From NCBI GenBank assembly GCA_949126835.1, contig OX421509.1, forward strand, positions 13,358,420 to 13,422,419: 64,000 nucleotides of DNA, written 5' to 3'. Both the position numbers and the translations under genes were made by a program. The notes below the pieces were generated by a model, which saw only the letters and a list, made by a program, of their open reading frames with translations, was not told the DNA's origin and did no database searches. Every line of letters begins with the position of its first letter. The stretch's first letter is position 1. Positions 24,641 through 35,413 of this stretch are shown here, piece by piece. The DNA is from Anisus vortex. Its lineage: Eukaryota; Mollusca; Gastropoda; Planorbidae.

Positions 24641-25190
24641 TTTCTGTATGACCTAGCCGTCTGTCTGTCTGTGTTTTTGTGTCTGTCTGTCTATTTTTCT
24701 GGCTGTCTGTGTGCATGTCTGCCTGTCTGTCTGTGTGTATGTCTGCCTGTCTGTCTGTGTGTATGTCTGCCTGTCTGTCTGTGTGTATGTCTGCCTGTCT
24801 GTCTGTGTGTATGTTTGTCTGTCTGTGTGTATGTCTGTCTGTCTGTATGTATGTTTGTCTGTCTCTTTGTATGTCTGTCTGTCTGTTTGTGTGCATTTTT
24901 GTCTGTCTACGTGTATGTCTGTCTGTCTGTCTACGTGTATGTCTGTCTGTCTGTCTGTGTGTATGTCTGCCTGTCTGTCTGTGTGTATGTTTGTCTGTCT
25001 GTGTGTATGTCTGTCGGTCTGTATGTCTGTCTGCCTGTCTGTGTGTATGTCTGTCAGTCTGTCTGTGTGTATGTTTGTCTGTCTGTGTGTATGTCTGTCA
25101 GTCTGTCTGTGTGTATGTTTGTCTGTCTGTGTGTATGTCTGTCTGTCTGTCTGTGTGTATGTTTGTCTGTCTGTCTGTTTATCCTTCTCT
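24641..25190 (+). repeat. TGTC-based tandem repeat
   Basis: TGTC units organised into a roughly 24-28-bp pattern (GTCTGTGTGTATGTCTGCCT). All three plus frames are open (Cys/Leu/Ser/Val repeats); not genes. Confidence 0.95.
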
Positions 25191-25290
25191 CCTGTTCAAC
25201 CCCTGACGGTCCTCATTGTGTTTCTGTTTTTATCCAGAGTAGTGGAGAAGAAAAAGAAGAATTTATTGATTCTGGCCACTGCATTGAAAG

Positions 25291-25352
<62 letters not shown>

Positions 25353-25356
25353 GAGA

Positions 25357-25387
<31 letters not shown>

Positions 25388-25530
25388 GGAGTGAGTTTGA
25401 GAGAGATAGTGCGTGAGAGGGAGAGAAAGAGAGTAAGATAAAAACAAAGAAAATAGTAGGATTTTAGTGTAAAAGAGAGAGAAAGAGAGGATTTGAGAGA
25501 ATGAGAGGATGAGAGAGCAACCAAGAGACC
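25291..25530 (+). repeat. GA-rich microsatellite
   Basis: (GA)n with GTGAGAGA interruptions, decaying rightwards. Confidence 0.95.
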
Positions 25531-26093
25531 AGCAAGTGTACGGGGGTCTTAAGCGACCCCCATGAACTGGTTCTTCGACCCCTATTAAGGTTTAACATAT
25601 AATGTTGGTATATTATTAAAAGCATATTCTTTTAATTTCTAAAAAAAATAATTCTATGCGAGCAAACCCGATATTTAAAACAATACTAATAATTAAACTT
25701 TATACTAAATCTAATCAAGGGAGATAATAGTCCTAAATTTAAGTCTCTGGGGCAATGATTTTAGAAAACAATATTTTTACTATAAAAAATTTACATTAAT
25801 TAAAAAAAAATATAAAAAAAATATTGTATATGCATATACCAGTGCCGGTACTCAACTTGATAAAAATACGTAAAATAAACAATACATTAATAGAAAAAAA
25901 ATTATACATTATAAAAGAAATGTTAAAAACATCTTTTTAGCTACTAGCTTTTCATTAGTGGGCTACGCATTTACTTCTTTAATAGTTTTGTGACTTTTAT
26001 TAATATAAAATATTTTTTGGAAATCCTTATTTTTAAGGTTTGAAGACTGTAAAGAAAGAGGAATAATCTAGACCAGGGGTCGCAATCAACTAT
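25531..26093. other. No gene seen; AT-rich
   Basis: GGTCTTAAGCGACCCCCATG near 25546 and AGGGGTCGCAATC near 26076 look like hAT-style end sequences, but no paired ends were found. Confidence 0.35.
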
Positions 26094-26187
26094 GGTCAGG
26101 TACCCATCATAGCTGGGTAGACTCAGGGACACTGGATTCGATCGCAGAACCTTCGGAACGCCAATCGAACGCGCTGCCGCCGGACCA
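26094..26187 (-). repeat. SINE head, internally deleted
   Basis: Minus strand: GGCAGCGCGTTCGATTGGCG, CCGAAGGTTCTGCGATCGAA and the body GAGTCTACCCAGCTATGATG. The stretch between the B box and CCCTGAGT is missing. Confidence 0.8.
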
Positions 26188-26580
26188 CAAATAATAATAT
26201 ACACCCACCCTTTTCCATTTCTCGTAGCCCGTTTCTCCCCGCAAACTCGTTTTCCGTAACTGCCGTCTTTCTCCGAACGTATAGAAAGATTTAGACCTCC
26301 CCGTCCCCACCACGCCCCAACCCCTCCATCTCCTTGCGCCCAACAACAACAACAGCCAAGAAAATTATTTTAAGCATGTATGCGCTGTCACACTCAAAAT
26401 CGGCGCCCCCCCCCCATCACCCTCACGCCCACCCTGAACGCGACGAGCCCTAGAACGGGAGTTGGAGCATGCATGTGGTTCAAATGGGTCACTTAATTAG
26501 CGAGGACTTAGCGTTGGAGATTATTCTGGAAAGAGGGAGAGGGGGGGAGTAGGGGGCCGCTTGGGATTATTTCTGGATTA
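26188..26580. other. No gene seen
   Basis: C and G runs and ordinary DNA. Confidence 0.35.
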
Positions 26581-26625
26581 ATCCACAGAATGTATCCACA
26601 GAATGTATCCACAGAATGTATCCAC
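26581..26625 (+). repeat. 13-bp tandem repeat, 3.5 units
   Basis: ATCCACAGAATGT repeated exactly. Confidence 0.95.
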
Positions 26626-26706
26626 GAGAGCAGCATTCACAGTCATGCAACTCAATAAATAAACAAAATATAAAACAACAATCCAATCAACTTAGTTAAT
26701 AAACTT

Positions 26707-26718
26707 AACACACACACA

Positions 26719-26770
<52 letters not shown>

Positions 26771-26845
26771 AACACACACAAACACACACACACAAACACA
26801 CACACACACAAACACACACAAACACACACACACAAACACACACAA

Positions 26846-26891
<46 letters not shown>

Positions 26892-26925
26892 GCACACAAT
26901 CGCACTCACAAAAACAGACACAAAC
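26707..26925 (+). repeat. CA microsatellite with AAA interruptions
   Basis: CACACA runs broken at intervals by CACAAACACA. Minus-strand Cys/Val open frames are artefacts. Confidence 0.95.
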
Positions 26926-27667
26926 AATTAAAAAAAAATAAAGAAAAGATTGTATTCATTTTAAAAAGCTAGAGCCTCACAGCACATGCGCGTAAGCATC
27001 CAATCAAAGAATAGCATTTTTTTTTTTTACAGTAATCGTCGACTTCCGGCAGCGTGGTTTCTTCTCAGCAGACACAGAAAAAACAACAACAGCGACATAT
27101 TTAATTAATTAACTTTTAAGGGTCAGATGTAAAAGGGGCATAACTTTAGTAATAAACATAATAGTTTTTTGTTTGTTTTTAAGTCGTCATACACTGTGGC
27201 ATTATGGTCCAGTTTTTTTTTGTTTCGTTTCGTTCATTTGTTTTAAATTAAAATCAGATTCCAAAGACGGATTTCTGATTAAAGAAATTAATTAAGTTGT
27301 TGTTTATTTAAAGTTTAAAAAAAAATATAGACTAAAGTTGATAAAAAGCAAGGATTGTGTGCTTTAAATGTATGGCTCTAGCATGTTAAAATATAAATAA
27401 TGTAATATCGTATTATTATTATTATGATAATTATCAAGATTTAAAATTTGGTTTTATTGACAGGATGTTTTTGTTTCAGTTATTTGAGCTTTAAAAAAAA
27501 CGAAGTCTATACGTTTAGGTAAGAAGCTATAAATAGCTAGATGGGTAGATAGATAATTAAATAGCTAGACAGATAAATAAAAAGTTAGATGGATACATAA
27601 ATAGCTTGCCAGGTAGGTAGACGTAAGAACGAAGACGTAGGGAGCTGTATAAATAGCTGTATAAATC
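26926..27667. other. No gene seen; AT-rich
   Basis: A/T homopolymers and loose ATAGATAGATA-like patches near 27530-27600. Confidence 0.4.
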
Positions 27668-27674
27668 ATTAGAC

Positions 27675-27973
27675 CATAGACTATAATAAGATGGACCGCT
27701 TGCTCAATTTTTAGACCTTATACCAACTTTTTTTTCCGTGCGCAACCAATAAGGCTGTCGTAAATTACTTCTACGCTCCTCGTTGTTTCTTAAATGTTTC
27801 CGCTTTATACAGCTTTCGATTTTAATTTTGATTTTTCATTGAGAAAATCGAAGCGATTCAATGAAACGGAAGTGCAAAGGAAACAACGAATCGGAAATTC
27901 AGAAAATCAGTTTTTCGAGTCATCATATAGCAGAAATACTAAAGCAAGCGGTCCATGTATATTATAGTCTATG
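27675..27973 (+). mobile_element. 299-bp miniature element, CATAGACTATAAT ends
   Basis: Left CATAGACTATAATAAGATGG then ACCGCTTGC; right GCAAGCGGTCCATGTATATT then ATAGTCTATG: an inverted repeat of about 30 bp with a small bulge. Flanked on both sides by ATTAGAC (27668-27674, 27974-27980), a 7-bp duplication. No coding sequence. A truncated relative is at 47484-47598. Superfamily not assigned. Confidence 0.85.
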
Positions 27974-27980
27974 ATTAGAC

Positions 27981-28056
27981 AGATAAATGGATGACTGTAT
28001 GTGTGTATATGTATATGTGTTTATAAAGATATTCCATGTCTATTAACCATCTTGTC

Positions 28057-28088
<32 letters not shown>

Positions 28089-28420
28089 CAAAGGGCAGAC
28101 AATCTGATAATATAATAATGCTCCTAGCAAACATAACATTTATGCTGTCTCTCCTGACTATATTATTAACATATACAACTTTTGTTGTTGTTATTTGTGG
28201 TTTTTACTCCTAGAAATATTTTTATATGTGTGTTATCCTTCATCACTACATTATCAACATATAGATCTACATACATATTTTTGGGTTGTGGCTCTTGTTG
28301 TTTTTTTTCTAGAAGGAACGATGTTTAAACAAGTAACTTAGTAATAATATTAGTATTACAGTCTTACAGTCTGGCTTGGAAATACATCACACTTATCATT
28401 CATTGGTTAATACATAAAAC
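27981..28420. other. No gene seen; AT-rich
   Basis: TA microsatellite near 28058-28089. Confidence 0.4.
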
Positions 28421-28668
28421 TGTGCCCGAGCGGCAGAGCGTTCGACTGGCAATCTGAAGGTTCTGGGTTCGAATCCTGGTGAAGGCTAAGATTTTTTTCC
28501 CGGGACTGGAGGGTGTCCCTGAGCTTACCCAGCTCTGATGGGTACCTGACATTCGCATTTCGCTGGCCATACATCTCCTAGTATACCGTGGCCACAGAAA
28601 CTGATGAACGCTGCTTCACTGGCCCTATGATAAATTTGGTCCGAAGGGTACTTTACTTTTTTTTTTTA
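28421..28668 (+). repeat. SINE, near full-length copy
   Basis: The clearest full layout of the family. A-box region GCCCGAGCGGCAGAGCG, perfect B box GGTTCGAATCC at 28467-28477, then GGTGAAGGCTAAGATTT, GACTGGAGGGTGTCCCTGAG, ACCCAGCTCTGATGGGTACC, then the 3' module (CCATACATCTCCTAGTATAC, CCACAGAAACTGATGAACGC, GGTCCGAAGGGTACTTTACT) and a T tail. The TAAAGTAAAGGCGGCTGGG joint is deleted here. Transcribed, if at all, by RNA polymerase III from the internal boxes; it needs a LINE's enzymes to move. Confidence 0.93.
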
Positions 28669-29389
28669 ATTTAATTTGTAAGTCCATAATATTTCTTAAT
28701 CCATGAATTTACAGGTGGTTTTATGGATTAGTGTAACTCAATTGACCAAGACGAGACGAGAGTGGATGGAAAGATAGAGCGATGGATGAAGTGAAAAGTG
28801 AAATAGAAAGAATAACAAAACAAAAGGGATAGAGAGAAGCTTATAATGTACTTAGCGGTACTATAAAATGGACGCAGCGGTCCACCAATAAACTGTCGGT
28901 CACGAACCGAATAGCCCGCAGATAACTGACCTAGATGAATATTTCATGATGACCTATCATCCTTTTCGTAATTAGCTCTCAGAACGAGGAAGGGGGGAGG
29001 CCACATGGGGGTTCAGACCCGCCCTACTCCCCCCCCTTCTATATCTAACCATTCACTTCAATTTCATCCCCCCCTCTCCTTTTCCAACATATTGGCGGGC
29101 ACACACAAACATTCACTCGCACATAGTTATGTGTGGCCACTCGCGTCCAATCCAATGTCCGCCTCCGCCACACGTGATCGCACATACGTCATTAGCATAC
29201 AACGCAGTGATAATCAATTTGTTTCATATAGCTCATGCTTCTTGAACCTCCATTTTGTTTTCGCCCATTTCCTGCTTATGGACAATGTGGACCTTGTCAT
29301 CCCTTAGAGTACAGGGCCCTTCAAAATGTTTTTTTTTTAATAATGAAGCAATGAAAGGTTTTGACCTTTTCTTCTATACCGTTTGTTGG
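28669..29389. other. No gene seen
   Basis: Ordinary sequence, including C runs near 29030. Nothing recognised. Confidence 0.4.
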
Positions 29390-29645
29390 GCACGGTGGCC
29401 TGAGGCAGCGCGTTCGACTGGTGATCCGAAGGTACTGGGTTCAAATCTACTGTTAAAGGTTAATATTTTTCCAGGGACTGGAAGGTGTCCCCTGAGTCTA
29501 CCCAGCTCTGGATGGGTAGGCCTACCTGCCTTTAGTTGAGGTAAAGTAAAGGCGCCAGGCCACACAATCCCATAGTATGCTGTGGTCAAATAAACTAGTG
29601 CTTCGCCGGCCTTATGGATGAAATCGGTTCGACGGGATTACTTTT
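29390..29645 (+). repeat. SINE, full-length but diverged
   Basis: CACGGTGGCCTGAGGCAGCG, GGGTTCAAATCTACTGTTAA, CCCTGAGTCTACCCAGCTCT, AGGTAAAGTAAAGGCGCC and CGGTTCGACGGGATTACTTT show all modules in order. The B box has lost its CpG and the 3' module has a deletion. Confidence 0.9.
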
Positions 29646-29999
29646 CCATTGTTTCCGAAATTCCAACACTGATCTTTACGACAGTTATCCGTTTAAATTT
29701 GAAGTTTTCTTTTAAATTAAGGCCCTCGCCACTAGGCTCGCTAAGTGACACCTCAAACTTTTTAAATAACATTTTTCTTTACGAATTCAAAGTTTCCAAT
29801 GTTGGGAGCAAGGTTAGAATTAATGTTATTGACTCTCTACATCTCTGTGTGTGCGTGTGTGCGTGTGTGTGACCGTATGCCCACCCTCCCTCCCTCCCCA
29901 CCTAACTCCCATTAATCCTTTTTGTTCATCTTTATTGTCTCCCTTGGGATGGTACGCCTACCAGCGATAAACTTGGCGTGGAATGGAACAAAAAAAAAA
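29646..29999. other. No gene seen
   Basis: Short TG run near 29846-29870; otherwise unremarkable. Confidence 0.35.
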
Positions 30000-30355
30000 A
30001 CTAAAAGAGGAGAAGAGAAAGAAAAGAGGGAGAGAATGAGAGAGCAAGAGAAAGAAAGAGAGAGAGAGAGCGAGAGAGAGAGAGAAAGAGAGTGAGATAT
30101 AAATACTGAGAAAGATAGGCAATTTGAGACGCATAGAAAACAATAGCATAAATAGTAAACTGTACATAGCGAAAAACAAGAGAGAGAGAGAGAGAGAGTG
30201 TGAATGAGAGAGAGTGTGAATGAGAGAGCGTATGATGTTTTAGTATGAGATACACGTCATAAGGATAATTTCTTGTAGTAGAATAGATATCTTTGGATCT
30301 CTCTCTCTATCTCTCTCTCTCTCTCTCTGTATATATATATATATATATATATATT
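30000..30355 (+). repeat. GA-rich, CT and TA simple repeats
   Basis: (GA)n from 30000 to 30235, (CT)n at 30299-30328 and (TA)n at 30331-30353. Confidence 0.9.
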
Positions 30356-30514
30356 AAACTGGGTCCTGAACAGTTCTATTAATAATGGGAGTGAGAGGCC
30401 CTAAAGAAATCAGTGTTTGTCACTACTATTGAACCAGCCACACAATCATACTCGTAGCCAATGGAGCTAAAAAATCTGCAAGCCTTATCTAGTTATGTAT
30501 CTCTCTGTCTACCC

Positions 30515-31592
30515 CATAGGTTCTCAACCTTTTTCGGCTCATCGCCCCCTTTTAAAAATGTTTCCGCTCACCGCCCCCCCCCCCCCCAACTTTCTTTTAG
30601 CCCTCCCCCCCTTTTCCGCCCATCTGAACTATAGTTTCCGCAATTTTTTTAGCCGACTAGACTTTTTGAGTGATTAATTATCTTTAAAAAACTGAAAAGG
30701 AAACATATTGTAAGAATTAATAGATAAAAAAATTGCCTCAACAAAAGCTTTAAATAAATCAATATTAATGCGAATCGTTTGCCTGTGTGTTGCTAGCAAT
30801 TTGACTATTTTCGTTTCAATTTTGGTTGCAAAAGCCTTAGGTCTAATAATCAGTACTATTTGTTATATTACAAAACAGAACTTGATCGGCATCACTATTG
30901 AATCAAATGTGGAGACATTTTTTAGTTAAAGGGAGATAATTAGACCGTTTTATTTGAGCTAATAGATGTCTATTTCTGTTTTTTTTTTCTTTTATAAGAA
31001 ATTAATAGCTTACAATTTATAACTTTGAAATGATCGAACTGTAAAAAGTATTTGAAAATTATATAAATATTATATGACTAAAGAATTTATATGTATATTT
31101 TCAAACATTACAATAACTACCCAGTTTGTATGATTACTACGTATCTATATGGTTTAATTATACTACCACATAGTGTCCTATAGCTTAAAATACATTAAGG
31201 AGATCAAAATATCATTAATATAAGCAGATGTTAGCAGGGCTGACAGTCCAGTGAACCCACCACAGGACCAGCCGGTCGCACACTATATTCGCCAAATACT
31301 GATCCTTACTTCATCGAAAAGTCACTGCGATTCCTATTTATTTTTAATATATAATAATATGTAGGCATACTGTTTGGGGATTTCAGATATTTAGCAGCAC
31401 TTGCGTTTACATAACATTTCATCCTCCAAAAACTAATGGATTCAAATAGCTGAGGTGTTAAAATATATCAGGTACGTTTGTACCGCCCACTTGCCCTTCA
31501 CCGCCCCCCAATCGCCCCCGGGAATGTCAGCGCCCCCCTAAAGCTTTTCACCGCCCCCCGGGGGGCGATATCGCCCCCGTTGAGAACCTATG
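30515..31592 (+). mobile_element. Non-autonomous hAT element, 1078 bp
   Basis: Ends CATAGGTTCTCAAC and GTTGAGAACCTATG (14-bp inverted repeat). A perfect 8-bp duplication GTCTACCC lies at 30507-30514 and 31593-31600. Both ends are rich in CGCCCCCC/CACCGCCCC blocks; the middle is AT-rich and has no transposase frame. GGTTCTCAAC is a common hAT terminal motif. Confidence 0.93.
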
Positions 31593-31600
31593 GTCTACCC

Positions 31601-31860
31601 CAATAATAGATATTTCTAACTGTCCACTTTTTCTACTCTCAATTCATCCAGCATCCATCTATTCACAAATCCATGCATCCACTAATCCAGCAGTCTGCCA
31701 AACCATCAATTCATCCACCCATCTATCGATTTATCCCTTTGACCACCTGTCCGTCTATTCATTTATCCATATATCCACCAGTCCATAAATCGATCAATTC
31801 ATGCACCTATTTGTCCGCCTTTCCTACTCATCTGTCCATCTGTATGAGAAATCTATCTGG
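31601..31860 (+). repeat. Decayed ATCC/ATCT simple repeat
   Basis: Loose CCATCTATTCAT-like units, probably an old tetranucleotide tract. Confidence 0.6.
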
Positions 31861-31914
31861 CAATAAACCATCCGTCCCGGCCATCTGTGCGTATGTCATT
31901 CCGCCCGCCCGTCT

Positions 31915-32245
31915 TTTTTCGTCTCTTTCCGTCGCTTTCCGTCCATTTCCGTCTCTTTCCGTCTCTTTCCGCATCTTTCCGTCTCTTTCCGCCTCTTTCC
32001 GTCTCTTTCCGCCTTTTTCCGTCTCTTTCCGTCCCTTTCCGTCCCTTTCCGTCCCTTCCGTCTCTTTCCGTCCCTTTCCGTCTCTTTCCGCCTCTTTCCG
32101 TCTCTTTCTGCTCTTTCCGTCTCTTCCCGCCTTTTCCCGTCCCTTTCCGTCCCTTCCTTCTTTTTCCGTCCCTTTCCGTCTCTTTCCGTCTCTTTCCGCC
32201 TCTGTCCGTCCCTTTCCGTCCCATTTCGTCACTTTCCGTCTTGTC
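31915..32245 (+). repeat. 10-bp minisatellite, about 32 units
   Basis: Unit CTTTCCGTCT with substitutions at the last positions. Three frames on both strands lack stops over most of it, giving spurious Phe/Arg/Ser/Pro and Lys/Arg/Glu/Gly frames. Confidence 0.95.
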
Positions 32246-33064
32246 TAAAAGATTGATCGATAGAGCAACAGATCAGCTCAACCCTAAGCGTTGTTTATGT
32301 AATCTAAAGAGACATTCCCCCCACCCCACCACCCACCCTCCACTCCTCCCCACCCCAAACGATTATGTCAGTCAGACATTGTTATACCCCCCTCCCCCGG
32401 TCCCTTCCCCCTTTTCATTTACCCTCTCAAGCCACTTACCTTAAACCTTTTTTTTTTTACTGAGTCGGATAGTACACAGAGTGTAACAGAGTGAGGACGT
32501 TTGAGTAACATGAAAAATGGAGGGATGGATGATGGGAAGGAAATGGGAAGAGGGGGCGAGGGGGAAGGAAGGGGGGGGGAGACTTTGCCGAGAGACGACG
32601 GGGTCACGTGCTCACGCAAAAGAATGGAAACTTTTAAAACAAAGGGGAAACTACCCGTGAAAGAACCGGAAGGAGTAGGTGAGAAATGTTAACGAGAAAA
32701 ATTTTTTTTGGTAAGATTACAAAAAAACAGGGGGAGATAAATGATAAGAAAAAAAGGGGAAGAGAACTCTGTGGTATTATTGATTGAGAGATCATCTCCC
32801 CGTTGGTAGCTCCATTTTCGGACCTTTTAAAAGCGCGGTTTTAGATAAATAGAGAGATATTTTTTTCTTTTGTTCCGTAATGTTTCTATGATGTATGTTT
32901 TTAGTTGTTGTAATGATGTGGCTTTTTTTTATTGTCTTGTTGAGCTACACGGATTGTAATGACGTAGTCAGCATTTCATTAAAAGAAAGTTGCATGCTGG
33001 GAGGATATAAATTAAATTAACACGAGCGTCACGTGGGGAAGGGGGGGGTGGACTTTCTATGAAC
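32246..33064. other. No gene seen
   Basis: C- and G-rich patches (32315-32410, 32520-32580) and ordinary DNA. Confidence 0.4.
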
Positions 33065-33355
33065 GTGCTCTGTTTTGGATGGACGTATGATGTGTATTAG
33101 ATAGACGTATGATTTGTATTAGATAGACGTATGATGTGTATTAGATGGACGTATGATGTGTATTAGATAGACGTATGACGTGTATTTGATAGACGTATGA
33201 TGTGTATTAGATAGACGTATGATGTGTAATAGATAGTCGTATGATGTGCATTTGGTAAACGTATAATATGTATTTGGTAGACGTACAAAGTGTATTTGGT
33301 AGACGTATAATTTTTATTGAGTGGACGTATGATGTGTATTGGATGGACGTACAAT
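33065..33355 (+). repeat. 22-bp tandem array, about 13 units
   Basis: Unit AGATAGACGTATGATGTGTA plus TT, with GGATGGACG and TTGGTAGACG variants towards the right. Confidence 0.93.
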
Positions 33356-34907
33356 GTGCACCACCTTGATATCATCACCCTAACAGACAAAACGGCTCGA
33401 ACACTTGCAAAGGGACATAATCATAATCACTCGCGACGCAATCCTCCATCTTTTCTTTCAGCGCCCGAGAAAGCGACTTCCTTTAATAATTTACGGCTAT
33501 GGCAAAAATCGCACTTAACCGCGGATAATCTACAGCGTCGGATAAACAGGTCATGGGGGCATGGGAGTTGGGGAAGGGGGGCGTTTGCGGTAAACAGCAA
33601 ACCTAGACCTGTGGTCAAACGTGTTTTTTTAAACGGATATTTATTTAAAAACAAACTGGAAAATCTTTCCATTTATCCACGCACCCATCTATTCATCCAT
33701 ACTTCTTATCCAAGTATCCACCTGTCTGTCTATAAAATCTATCTATCAATCATGTATCCTACCGTTCATCCATCTTGACCCGCATGTAACACCGGCTTTG
33801 AAAATGTATCCCTTCATTTCTAGCTTGAAAGACTGCTTCTGTTATCAATAACAAAATAATCCCCCATAATCTAATCCATACGCTTTTAAAAAGCTGCCAT
33901 GGCTGAAGAACAATTATGTGATTTTAAAGTTAAAAAAAAGGTGCTATTCTATATCCCGGATAAATTTAATCGTTTCTATCTCCCCTTGATTGGAATTGCT
34001 TCCCTTGTCGTGTTTTCTATCATAATTTCGAGTTGTGTCCCACTGGGTTAAAAGTTTTACTGGGATTTTAAATCTAGTTTTTTTTTTTGTTTAAGATTAA
34101 TTTTAGTTTTTCTCTCTATGTTTCTATGTAGCCTATATTTTTCTGAGTTTTTATAATGTTAATATTTCCACCAGTCTTGTGTTGCTGTTTTAAATGGATG
34201 GATTAGGTTCGAATCGTAGATTTGAGTTTTGTTTTCTACACACACACTCTGTGCATCGTTGAAAATTACTAATGCGTGTCGTGCTATGTAAGGTTTCCCC
34301 AGTGGTTTTGGATGCCTGCCGCCTCCTACCACCCATACACTTCCCTAAGAACACCCCACGCAAATCGACGGCCCATATTCTCTCTCTCTCTGTCTCTCTC
34401 TCTCTATCATAGACTCACTCTCTAACTCTTCTGTGGCAGGTCACGTGTCTTCACGAGGTAGATATTGGCTCCCGATTCCCTCTCCCCTCTCCTCCCCCCA
34501 CTTCCCTACCTCTCTGATTGACACCCCCCCTCCGCCCCAACGCGCCCAACTACACCATTACCCGATTACCAGAAAAAAATGAAGGTCGATTCTGTCTCCA
34601 TACAAGCGAATAGCCATGGGGATGAATTATTGATAAAAACACAAAAAACAAAAGAGGATGGGGGTTGGGTGAAGGCGGGGGAGGGGGATCGATGGCGTGA
34701 GAGTAGTCGTTACCACTTGACGAGCCCCTCACAACAAGGGGGCTTGGGCTGGGGGAAAGAGAATGGCGCCCCCGAGGTACATATGGCGTTTGTGCAAAAA
34801 AAATATATTACAGGTCACACCAAAACGGGACGGAAAAAAAGAATTGTTTTGGGTGAGGGCTTGTGTGGGCGCCTTCATACGCACTTTTAGTAAAAAGTAA
34901 GTAGGCC
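33356..34907. other. No gene seen
   Basis: 33390-33560 is non-repetitive and somewhat GC-richer. ATCC/ATCT units occur near 33670-33780, CT near 34379-34410 and C-rich DNA near 34480-34550. No convincing exon. Confidence 0.4.
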
Positions 34908-35158
34908 TACTCTTCGGACCAAACTGATCATAGGGCTGGGGAAGCAGCGTTCACCAGTTTCTGGTGGCCACTGCATACGAGGGGATGTGTGGCCAGCACC
35001 TTGCCCATCCGCCATTACTTTACCCCAACTAGTGTCAGGTACCCATCAGAGTTGGGTAGACTCAGGGGCACCCTCAACGAAAACGTCCTAGCCTGAACAG
35101 GATTCGAACACAAAATGTCGGATCGCCAATCGAACGCGCTGCCGCTCGACCACCGTGC
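34908..35158 (-). repeat. SINE, full-length
   Basis: Minus strand: head GGTCGAGCGGCAGCGCGTTC, B-box-like GTTCGAATCC, CAACTCTGATGGGTACCTGA, GGGGTAAAGTAATGGCGGAT and terminal GGTCCGAAG. Confidence 0.92.
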
Positions 35159-35199
35159 ACTTTTAGTACTAAGTAGCGAAAACCATTAAATATAATACT

Positions 35200-35413
35200 G
35201 ATGAGCTTAAAAGTCTGATGAGCTTAAAAGTCTGATGAGCTTAAAAGTCTGATGAGCTTAAAAGTCTGATGAGCTTAAAAGTCTGATGAGCTTAAAAGTC
35301 TGATGAGCTTAAAAGTCTGATGCGCTTAAAAGTCTGATGCGCTTAAAAGTCTGATGAGCTTAAAAGTCTGATGCGCTTAAAAGTCTCATGAGCTTAAGTC
35401 TGATGCGCTTTAA
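35200..35413 (+). repeat. 17-bp tandem array, about 12.5 units
   Basis: Unit GATGAGCTTAAAAGTCT, nearly identical across copies, with a GATGCGC variant in later units and one shortened unit. Confidence 0.97.

Noticed and set aside
24617..25364. Cys/Leu/Val-rich frames over 200 codons
   Set aside because: TGTC tandem repeat read in three frames.
25540..26085. hAT element bounded by GCGACCCCC and GGGGTCGC
   Set aside because: The two motifs do not form paired inverted ends and no target duplication was found.
28421..28500. A functional tRNA gene
   Set aside because: A and B boxes are present, but the acceptor stem cannot be paired and the same sequence recurs many times joined to the SINE body.
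31828..32444. Lys/Arg-rich and Phe/Arg/Ser-rich frames
   Set aside because: CTTTCCGTCT decamer array; overlapping open frames on both strands.
35200..35413. CRISPR array
   Set aside because: The 17-bp units are directly tandem with no unique spacers, and the genome is animal.
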